From NCBI GenBank assembly GCA_001584585.1, contig LSYV01000011.1, positions 1,006,834-1,070,833 of the forward strand: DNA of 64,000 nt, written 5' to 3'. Numbering within the stretch: the stretch's first letter is position 1; each line of letters starts with the position of its first letter. Below are positions 44,565 through 54,369 of the stretch, piece by piece. This DNA comes from Gonium pectorale (Eukaryota; Chlorophyta; Chlorophyceae; Chlamydomonadales; Volvocaceae). The position numbers and the translations under genes are program-made. The notes below the pieces were generated by a model. That model did no database searches. It was given only the letters and a program-made list of their open reading frames with translations, and was not told where the DNA came from.

Positions 44565-47500
44565 TCACGCACGCATGCGAGGGTTGCTGCAAGTGTGGTT
44601 GGTCGCCTTCTCATATGCCTGCTGCTCGAGGGCCATGCGATCTATCGCCTCCTGCATAGCCCCCGGTTCTCCGAGCATGACCATCAGTGCATCCAGCTGC
44701 GAGGAGGTGCTCTGGGCTGAGCCGCTGCCGCCCGCTCCGCCGCCAACAACTGGACCAGCCGAGCGAGTGTTCAGGCCGCCGCCAAAGCTGGAGTCCGGCC
44801 CGGTATTGCCAAGAAACGCAGCACTCTGGACAAGGAGGAGGGGAATTGTGCTCAGGGTGGCCTTGGTGGTCCTGAGTAGATCGACAACAGTCGAGCAATG
44901 AAATGTGACGCCACGCAAGGAAAAGCCAGGCATCGCCGTAGCCTGTGACATGCGCAACCCTCCGGGCGCACCTGCCGTAGCAGCGAGAGGCGCTCGGATG
45001 AGCTGTTAGACGACCAGCCGCCGGACGGCACCTGCTGAGCGCTGCTGCTCCCGCTGCTATTGGCGCCACCGCCTATGAAGAACCCAGGCTGCTGCGCCTG
45101 CTGCTGCTGGGCGAAGACAAATGAACTACGCTGCGAAGCGCTTAGAAGGCTGTTGGAGCTGTTGTCGGACATGAACGCCGCCACGTCATTCGTCGTCATG
45201 TTGGACTTTGCTCGTTTGACAGGCCCCTCCATATCCATCAACTGCGTCCCACATCAAGCAGGGCTGGACAATAAGATTTGAGCACGTCCACACGGGGTGT
45301 TGACCCCTAAAGGCGAATGCGATACTGGGCCCTAAATTTACTAAAATCACATACGAGCCGTGAGCAACTGGCAACTTACGTCTTCTGAGAAGTTGAGCGG
45401 GTGGGCCTCCAGCTCCTCGAGCAGGTCCTGCACAGCCGAGAATGGTGGCTATCAGAGCGCTCCATGTGTTTTATGGCCACTCCAGTCTTCTAAACAGCCC
45501 TGGTCACGCCGTTCCCGTTCCCGTGCATGACCGTCGGCTTGTTCTTTGCGCATCGTGCCTGAGCCGGCTGTTCAGGGTACGCATGCTATTTCCCACTGGT
45601 TCGCTCACCTGCAAGCCTGCACTGTGCATGTCAAGGAGAGTTGCCGAGGGCGCCTGTTGAAGCCCAGTCCCCAATGAACCGCCGTCATGTCCCAGCACCG
45701 CTCCACAACCAGCCGGCCCAATGGCGCCCTGGCCGAACTTGGAGAGCGACGTGCGCAGGAGTGCCGCTGGCGCAGCCGCAACGGTGTCCGCCGGCGCGGC
45801 GCCCGAGGACGTGTCTGCGTCCAGGTTGCCAAAAGCGCCCAGGTCGCTCTGCGCGTGGAGCGGCGGCGCACCCGAGCTCGCCAGCACCGATGCAGTTGGG
45901 GTTCCGCCGCCATCATGCGACGAGTCCTTGGAGAGGCACGACCGCCGGCGAGGGCCTGCATGTTTCCGGCGTCAATGCAGAGAAGTCAGTACAGCGATAC
46001 GGCACGCCACAATACTCTCGACTTCCGTAATGCCGCCCGGCAATGGAGCCCCAGAGGCATGTGCGCTGAATCTCGACCAAGGGTCTGAACCGTAGCTAAG
46101 GAGGATCACACCCGCACAGTACTGCAAGTCCGGAAGACCTTGGTGCTGTTACTTACGTGATCCACGCTGGGCAGCTGCGGCAGCCTGAGGTGAGCCGCAC
46201 GAGAACGCAGCTCGCTGGAGCTCTTGCTCGGCCGGCCCGGCCACGGCACTGTAGCCGTTGCCTACCGCCAAGCCGCTTGAGCCGAGGTTGTCCGCGCCAG
46301 CACACATGGGGCTCAGCCCGCCGCCATTACCGGCACTACCGCTCACAAACGGCCGCTGCGCAATGCCGCCGGCGCGCTGTGCGCGCTGCATGAGCGTTTG
46401 CTGATAGAGCAGCTGCTGCCGCTGCCGAAGCTGCGCCAAGTCCTGCTGCCCAAGCGCGGCGTGGTGCGCAAAGCTGGGCGCTAAGCGTGATACCAGGGAG
46501 GTGCGGGTCACGATCTGCGAGACAATCACGGCCCAGCGTCGGAGCATGAGTATGCCGTTCCAAGTGCTAAATGTGCTACCAGGGTATGCGCAGCGGTATG
46601 CTCTCCAGCGCCGCTACCATGCCGTGTGCCTGTAAATTGCCCACCCAGCGCACCGTGAAGGGCCTGGAGACTAGGTGCGGCATGTCGTAGACGTCAAAGA
46701 CGCCAGGGCGCTGGCGGTTGCCCTTCAGCAGCTGCACAAGCAGGCAGAGTTCCCCTGGGTTGCTGTCCTGCAATGGCTCCCTCTTAATGCGCTGGTCCAT
46801 GTTTGCGGCCAGCGCGTCCTCGTCCCACGGTGCAACGACGGCGAAGTTGTCCAGGTGCGCGATGCCATTCTGCAGCATGACATCCCATCAACGCTTGCGA
46901 ACTGTCTCAATGCTGGTCTTCGACGAGTTTGGATAAGGTAATTGTACTCTGATGGTGCTAACGCGGCGCATGCAAGCAAGTGCGATTGCCAGTAGTGGCA
47001 CACGCTTTCGGCACAACCGGCAGAGTCACAAGGACGGTAAGTAGGGCCCAATGTGCTCGGCCATAACTGCAGGTCGCACAGGGGAATCGCGTCCATCGGG
47101 CTCAATGCCTGGACTTGCCTGCTCCAGGGGCGTCACGCGGATGGAGCCGTCTGGGCCCACATCAGGGCCACCGAGGACCGCACGACCCTACACGGCGAAC
47201 CACTAACAGCATCAATATGCGGCCGTCAAATGGAAACGCAAGATGAATATAGACCTACCTGCGCGTCAGTCAGCCGCGGCTGCTGCAGTAGAGGCGTGTT
47301 CATGTAATCGAGCACACGGCTCGCAGGTACGACCACCGCCTGCAGAGTCGGATCAGAGACCCGGGGGCTGCTAAGGTGATTTGGAAGCAGAGGTCCTATA
47401 ACTAAGCTGCGGTTGCTTGGAAGCCTTCCCGGCGATCCTGCCCTGACCAGTTGCCAACTTCCACGTTGCCGGCCCAGCCCAAGATACGACCATGCGGCCA

Positions 47501-48038
47501 TGCCCGCTAAGTGCCGACCATGGCACCCAGCGTGTACCTTGATAGCGAATGGTGGGCTGCTTGGTGCGAATCGCACCCGTTGGCAGTCCCTGCTCAGTCC
47601 GCTTTCAGGTTCATGCCGGTACCGGACCAGCACCACAAGGACAGGGGAGCCACATGTTGACTCGAGTACGCTCCCCTGCACTTGGCACCTGAAAGTGAGA
47701 GGCAGAGGGCAAAGGAGTTGGGACGAGGGGGAAGGGTTGTGGAGAAGGACGGTGGTGATCTTATACGAAGCCCATACCACACGAGCTTTGAGGACCCCTG
47801 CCGTGGAGGGCTAGACCGTCACGGCCTGGCGACTGCATGGACCGCCATGTCGGATATCAACGCCAGTAACCCACCGGTCAAGTTGGCCCGCGTCACAGCA
47901 ACCAGGAGACCTGTGTAAACGGCGGAATGAAAACGCATTGAGGCGAGCGCGTCGCTCGTCAGGGCTTCGGCAGGGTTGACCAGGATGAGCTACCGATTTA
48001 AATGGCGAGTAAAAAATTGCAAGCCTGCTTACATGCAT
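44565..48038 (-). CDS. Unassigned Gln/Ser/Gly-rich protein, possibly nuclear
   Basis: Ten frame-consistent exons (47875-48038, 47538-47688, 47259-47339, 47119-47187, 46618-46869, 46157-46514, 45609-45955, 45380-45427, 44972-45241, 44565-44825) encode 666 aa. I do not recognise the family. The N-terminal third looks globular: SPVLVVLVRYRHEPESGLSR, PASRVLDYMNTPLLQQPRLT, GPDGSIRVTPLEQ, IAHLDNFAVVAPWDEDALAA, ELCLLVQLLKGNRQRPGVFD and PHLVSRPFTVRWVGNLQ. The middle has a Gln-rich helix (QQDLAQLRQRQQLLYQQTLM). The rest is disordered, with DLLEELEAHPLNFSEDLMDM, a basic VKRAKS and Ser/Gly/Gln-rich runs, ending in a short helix (GAMQEAIDRMALEQQAYEKA). This resembles transcription cofactors in style only. 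The intron at 47118 uses a GC donor. The first exon is the weakest part and the true start may differ. Confidence 0.6.
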
Positions 48039-51000
48039 TTGTGGAAGAACCGCAGGCGATAATTGAATTTATTGCTCATTTGCGCAGGCGTTTATAAACT
48101 TCGCTCCTGGTGCGCCCTCCCAGAAGCGTGCGTGACGGGCCTTCCTCTGCCAGGACTGCCCGACGCGGCTTCCTACGCCGCGGTCCTATGAGCGACGCCT
48201 TTTCTCAGTGAACGGCCAGGGCTAATGGTGAGCGCAACAGGAGAATAACGAAGACTACAGAGTGATTGTACGCAGAGCGATACCGGCAATGACGGGCCCC
48301 TGTTTATGCGTTCGCGGTTGGAGAGAAGCCGAGAGGCGCCGTACGCCGTACACCATACGCCGTGTCGTCCATCCCTCGCCCATCCCTGAGGTTTACGTCT
48401 TCACCATTTGCGTATTGTACACCAGCAGCGTGAGCGGCCATCATAAGTGGTCTTCTTATGTTCGTCCCACGCGACGCTCATGTGGACGATGACAACGACG
48501 GGGCTGATGTGAGCGCAGGTGGGAAGTGTGTGAGCCCCCACGAAGTCCCTACGCCTGGGGACTTGTGACATGAGGGCACCATGCTGTACACGTGTATGTC
48601 TTTACTTCAACGATATGCCCGCAAGCTGTGTCCCCAGTCCCCAAGTAACTGGCGGACCGTCGCCACGCTTGCGCCTCGTGCGTCGTGCCTTGCCCGCGCG
48701 ATCAACATACCATGATGCCACCCCCTTGATGATGAGAAAGTGACCCAGTAAGTGTCTCACCCCAAGTAGGCCGCGACTCCTGTGCCTGCTTGCTGCTTCT
48801 TCTTCATTTGGTTTGAATGGCAGGGCTTACACTTGCTGGGCTTGTCAGGTGCCCGAGTCCTGAAGCCATCTGTGATCGAGCTGCCCCGGCATTATGCCGC
48901 CCGCCGGCCTCCCGTGCTCTACTCCATATCGCCTGCAACCCTCGCTGCTGCACCAACCTTAAGCAGCGCGGCCTGGTCCGCGCCAGCGATAGCGCCCTGA
49001 GGGCACGCGCAAAGGCTTCATACGTCCTGGCATAAGGGGCCTAGGGTGCTGGGGAGCAAGGGGGGATAGCAGGAATGCATCGCGGCGGTCAGCGTCTCTA
49101 AACGCAACCCTTTCCACGGAGCTGGGGCTTGCCGTGCCCTGGGATGCCGTATGAGTGTAACACCGGTAGTGGTATGGTGGTAGCGCTATAGTGATGGCGA
49201 GGTATGTACGTCGACGCAGTCGACGTTCCTGTCATGGTATGTGCTCGGGGTCATGGGCGACACTAACACGGCACCGGGCTCGGTTTGTTTTCGGTGGGTG
49301 CGTTCCAGGCGCGGCCATTCACCGCTGGGCACATTCAGCCCCTGGGAGCCCACGCTCTCAGGGGGCAAGAGCTTTGCCAAGCATGGATTGATGCATGAAC
49401 ATACAGGAATGCATTAACAAGTACTCATCCATGCCGTACACCGTACCCAAGAGGTCCCACTCTATGCCCTGTTGCATGCACCGTACCCTCGCCCCCTCAC
49501 TTCCAACTGGCGCAGGCTGCGCAGGAAGCCACGGACTTCCTAGTCCTCGAGTACAACATGGCATAGCCCTGTATCTCACCCTGCCCTGACCCATTACTCG
49601 CCCATGATCCAAGCGGCTTTGACGATAATTTGATCTCTTACCTCTTAACTGGAAGAGCCAAAAGCCTCAACGCAAGCCTTGACCCTTGAGGCTTTTGCTT
49701 GGCTCGTACGGAATTGGCTCTTATGGCTCGGATGGCAGATCTTATGACTGAACTGAGCCAGCTTAGGCTAGCTCGGCCGCAGGGCAGCGGTCCGGGTTCC
49801 TGCCGGGTCGCTGCCGGGTAGGGCAGGACGTCAACGAGCAACGCCGGTACCTTGCACGGCGCCTAGCAGTGCGGTGGCCTTGACCACCGACCACCGACGG
49901 CCTGGCAGATACAGATACAGATTACAGGCTCCCCAGAGGGGCTGCAGGCCACACGAGCCGATTGGCTCCCGACCCGCCATCGCACAGTGGGTGAAACACC
50001 CGTTATCTTAGCCGTGAGGCCCAGAACGTGACACAGACACCAACTTGGCACTGTGGGACACGTATGCAAATTTGGCAATTGCAGAAAAGAACCTGAGCGG
50101 TTCGTGGGTTTAGTGTGTATTGTTGTGAGACAAACCACCCGTACGGCAACAACCATAGAAGTATGCTCCTCAGGGCCGAAACCCTACGCACTATCCAAAG
50201 TGGCAGCGACAAAGCCAGTGACGATTATGGCGCACGCGGGTATGGCCACCTTGCAACGGCTGCCTCACGGGCCGCCGCGATCCCTTTTAAGGTCCTGGCG
50301 CAACAGGCACTGCGGAAACTCAGCACCGATCTTACGGCTTGCTCGTGGCAGGCCAGGTGGGACCGTATGCTCGCCTGTGTAGGCGTGGAGCTGCAGCACT
50401 GACGGCACATAGCAGTGAAGACCGGCCAGTCCACGCGCTCGGCGGCGGCTCTTTGCATTGGCGGAGGCAGCTATGCAGCTCCAGATGGCGTTCGGTTTGC
50501 AGTGGGGGGCAGGAAGAGGGGCGATCAAAGGTGGTTCGGTGCCTTTGTCTTTTGTTAGGGGAGGAGGGGGTCTTATATGCTCCCTGTGTCCCTAAAGTTC
50601 TTCCTCTCGCGTATCCTTGCGCCAGCCTTCGTCGTCTGGAGTCCCCGTCTCCCCGTGCGTCTCCCTGTTATGTGGTTTAGTATTACAGGGCTCCTTCTTC
50701 TCATGTGCGTGCCGCTCGTTTTTGGTCTTGGCTGCCGTAACGCGCTGTAGTTCAGGTAGTTCGGGCAGGGCTTCGGTGGTTCTCTTCACAAGGAGGGGGG
50801 GTCTCTATCCCTAAAGTTGTCTGCGCCCTTTCTCGCCTAATTTTCCAACAGAAAGTGCTGCACTAGGTCCGCCAGGGGCCCTAACTGACTGTGGGTACAA
50901 CACTTGCCCACCACGACGCCAAGGTTTTCGCTTCTCGGACACCTGCGAGCTGTAATTATGTCGCGTGGCAGGACATGGCAGGCTGATGACGCTGTGAACT

Positions 51001-51294
51001 CGGACGAACTCGCTGTGAACTAGGACGGGGTTGGCCACTAGCCCAGCACATTGCCGTGCACCTCAACTCCTTGCCGCCTCGAACTTGCCGCGGGGTGTGC
51101 CACGTGTATGTGTGTGTCTATGTACGCGACGGTGTACGACGGCGGATGGGTAAGGAGGACGGCTCCAGACTATTGGTATCTTGCTCGAGTTCGTAACACG
51201 CTCGCAGTGAGGATAATATGCCCTGACTACTTAGCGAGCCGCGCGTGCTGCGCCGAACATACGGGCCCGCGCTAAATGTCACGAATACATAGTA
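48039..51294. other. Large gene-poor interval between two divergent genes
   Basis: About 3.3 kb lies between the start of the unassigned minus-strand gene and the start of the glycosyltransferase. It should contain both promoters. It is less GC-rich than the genes. It holds a stable hairpin near 49.7 kb (separate entry) and short open frames without resemblance, of which one at 50115-50402 is the longest with mixed composition. No transposon ends or RNA genes were recognised. Confidence 0.5.
49655..49705. repeat. Inverted repeat forming a 16-bp stem with a 4-base bulge
   Basis: GAGCCAAAAGCCTCAA at 49655-49670 pairs with TTGAGGCTTTTGCTTGGCTC at 49686-49705, leaving a 15-base loop and an extra GCTT bulge in the second arm. 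A further TGGCTCTT at 49715-49722 is the complement of AAGAGCCA at 49653-49660, so a second pairing is possible. It could be a remnant of a small palindromic element or a transcribed hairpin. Confidence 0.7.
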
Positions 51295-53230
51295 ATGATA
51301 CATACGATGTACATGGGGCTGCGGTGGCTTTTACTGCTCCTTGTTGCGTTGGGCGCTCGTAGCCAGGAGGTGGAAATTCAGGGCGAAAGCAGCGATGCAA
51401 GTCGGGCCCTGGCTTCGTGTTACAATAAATACTATGAAGCCACGCCTACTTCTTTCGAAATGTTCATGGACGGGATACCGCTGAGGCAAGCGACAGCTGC
51501 CGCAGGACAGCACACGGCGGGCTGCGCCACACACTTTTGAGGCTTCTCCTTGTGCTCTGTGCAGCTTGCGGCTTGCACGCGTGTGGTGGTCCCGCAAGGG
51601 GAGTAGGATGCCCGTCACCATGTTCACGACGGCAACCCTCGACCGGCTGGACATGCTGGAGACGCAGTGAGCACACCTGAGGGAGATTGCGCATCCGGTG
51701 CGGGCGGGCTGAACACCTGCTGGTGCTGCTGTGCCAGGTGCCGAAGTTACCCCAACGGTCCTCACGCGGCCGCCGTGTACTTGCCCTTGGTGCAAGCGGG
51801 CGCCGCAACGGCGCTGACGCACGAGAATGAGCAAACGCTGCGGGCCGCAGAGGCGCGAGTGCAGGTAGATGGGCATGCCTCCGTGGCTTATCTTGGTTGG
51901 TGAAGCCGCTATACATTGGTCACGCGTCAACCCGGACCTGCTGCACGCAGGACCTGTTCTATCGAATGGAAGGGCAGCCCAACGCGTGCCACATGCATAT
52001 CCTCCTTTTGTACGAAATAACTGGGGACTCTGCGTTGGCATACCTGGTACCCATTAACGCGCTCCGCAATGCAGCGCTGCTGGCGGCGAGGACGCCGCTT
52101 GTGATGATGATTGATGTTGACCTGTGCGTCAGCAAGTCGCTGGTCCGCTTCTTGGCGGAATCGAACAGCACAGCGCATTTCGTGGCTTCCTCCGCAAACA
52201 CGTTTTGGGTTTTGCCTGCATGGGACGTGAGTAAGAGCCTATCCCCTGGGGATGTCGACCAGGTGACAGAGTCTGCTCTATCAGGTGGGCCCGCTGGCCA
52301 TTGCCCATTCCCTCGCACCAAGTGCCTGGAGCTCGCATCATGAGTGCATTGTGGGCAATTCATGTCTGTATTTGCAAGGTGACAAGCTTCATTTGGTAAA
52401 GCTGTGGGCAAGCGGTCGCCTAAACTGGTTTGGCCAGTACTACTTTCAACTTGGGCACGCTCCAACCAACTACAGCAGGCGGGTGGACGGACATTGCTGG
52501 AGCTATGTGCAGGAAGCTAACAACGTGACTCCTTGACCATAGGTGGATCCTGTCCCGAAAGTCGTACAGCATTGAGTTCAGCATAGGCTATGAGCCATGG
52601 GGCATTCTATCGAGGTAAGTCCCAAAAAGTTAGCTTCCTCCATGTACTTTTTTCGCAGTGCATGACAACGAAATCGTTTCCTGCAGGAGCCGAATGGCGG
52701 TCGTGCCGTACGATGCCCGGTTCCGTGGGTGTTACAATGACAAAATAACGCAGGTCGTCACGCTCCATCATTCCCGTACTGTGTTCAAGGCGTTGCCAAA
52801 CGCATGGGTTGTGCACCGTCCGCATTCCATGAATCCGGCTGCAGCGATAGCAAAAGCAGCGCTCAACAGCACCACTTCCCAACACGGAGTAGAAGTACTA
52901 CAAGAGGTGAGGTTATTTTATGCCACATGTATGCGTTCCCCTCGTATGCGTTTTCCTTTTCGACAATAATAACTGTTAAGTGTTGTGCATCCGCAGGTCG
53001 TTTCCTTGCACGGAAAGAACACAACTAAATTCGAGCACCACAAGGATTGGTCGCACGTGTTGCTGGACGAGTCCATTGTACGCATGATAGGCGGCCGGTA
53101 CCGGCCAACGCCTGGCAAGCAGTACGCGTATTGCCGATCCGTGCTACCATGGCTCAAGGAGGCGCGCGCCCAGGGCCTAGGAGGGACCGTAGGCCTGGGG
53201 CAGACTTCAGACGCTACCGTCACACAATAG
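51295..53230 (+). CDS. LARGE-like (GT49-type) secretory glycosyltransferase
   Basis: Eight exons (51295-51485, 51565-51666, 51738-51864, 51951-52226, 52285-52478, 52543-52614, 52687-52906, 52997-53230) encode 471 aa. An N-terminal hydrophobic segment (MGLRWLLLLLVALGARS) is a signal peptide or anchor for the ER/Golgi lumen. The catalytic part begins MPVTMFTTATLDRLDMLE. It has YLVPINALRNAALLAARTPL leading into MMIDVDL, whose Asp-Val-Asp (residues 195-197) is the metal and nucleotide-sugar binding DXD motif. Then come the GT49 features GHAPTNYSRW, GYEPWGILSR, VVPYDARFRGCYNDKITQVV and a WVVHRPHSMN histidine motif. This matches the C-terminal, glucuronyltransferase-like half of LARGE and its many algal relatives, so glycosylation of wall or secreted glycoproteins is likely; the sugar is unknown. 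Introns 1 and 5 appear to use GC donors; intron 4 is only 58 bases. Confidence 0.85.
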
Positions 53231-54369
53231 CGTCGTTCGGGGTACTTGACACGGGTTCTCTTACGCTATGCTTCGCTTCTACGTGATTGCCGCTGCCAGG
53301 GCATCTAGGTCGCCGGTGCATGGACGCGTGGCCACGCGAGCGGTCGTAGAGAGAAGTGGCGCAGAGAAGACCGAAACGTAGCGGGTGTATGCGGGGACAT
53401 CCCTGCTATGATGAATCGGATTGGATTCATGTGAAGGCTCGGTAATGGCGGCTTTCAGGTGTGCGGGCATGGAGTTGGTGACTGGACGACTGCAGGCTGT
53501 GATCGGATGGTCCCCAGTGATACACGAGTTCTGCTGATTTATGAGCATGTGCGTTGTATCGAAGTTGGCCCGCCGGCGTGCAGCTGGTGGCGGCGTGTCC
53601 ACGTTGGCGACTTGGCGTTCGCATTTCGACATCTGCAGTCCCGTAGCCGTGCGGCGCGGCACCTGCCAGTCCTCCTTGTAATGTTGCTCTAAACTTTGCG
53701 CATACGTTTCAGCCAAGATGCCATACCCAACCAAACAACGGCAGCCTGGCGCGAAGTCCTTGGTTTTAGGCAGGGAGGGCAGTGAAAAAGGAAACAGAGA
53801 CAGGGAAGGGTCATCCCCTGCTACCCTTAACCCATTTCGTCTGCCGGATTTGCTTGTACAGAGGAAGGTAAGGGAGAACGCAGCTGTCGTAGGCCGCAAC
53901 TGTAGTAGACGTGCATGTCCCGTCCATCGCCGCCGCCAACGCCCAGAGCCACGACAATCTACATCCCGTGACATTGAGCATGGAATGTCCCATCTTTTTG
54001 CGTTCTAGATGCGCTTGTCCCAGCACCCTTACCAACACTCAAGCGTGTCGTACGAAGGTAACCGAGCTCAGTGTTGCTTGATGTGTATTCTTATTAACGG
54101 ATGTGCTTTCAGAGCCTCACAGCGTTCCGACTCTGACTCGTGCCCAGGCCTGTTATGAATAATTTTTTTGCGAAACGCTTGGAGCACTAGCAGTGCTGTA
54201 TATGTTGTTTACAACGAATCATCTGTCGAAATAGATGGGCCTAGCTGTCGGCAAAGACGACGTTGGTCTTCGCTTCGGAGAGAACTCAGCGAAAATAAAC
54301 TTCGCGAACTACAAGGGTGGATTCGGACTTGTACAGGGTGGCATGTCGAAGGAGGAAGCTTAAGAGAGG
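53231..54369. other. Spacer between the glycosyltransferase and dynein genes
   Basis: About 1.1 kb holding the glycosyltransferase 3' UTR, with a TGTAA element, and the dynein promoter. The minus-strand open frames have no resemblance to known families. Nothing else is seen. Confidence 0.5.
53677..53681 (+). terminator. Candidate TGTAA poly(A) signal of the glycosyltransferase gene
   Basis: TGTAA about 450 bases past the stop codon, in a normal position for a chlorophyte 3' UTR. Confidence 0.45.

Noticed and set aside
47682..47918. Plus-strand open frame ending MSDINASNPPVKLARVTATR and a stop
   Set aside because: It looks like a plausible N-terminus, but it overlaps the minus-strand exons that fit a ten-exon chain, and no downstream plus exon continues it.
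48782..49035. Overlapping short plus-strand frames in the gene-poor interval
   Set aside because: No conserved motif, no splice context and low-complexity composition.
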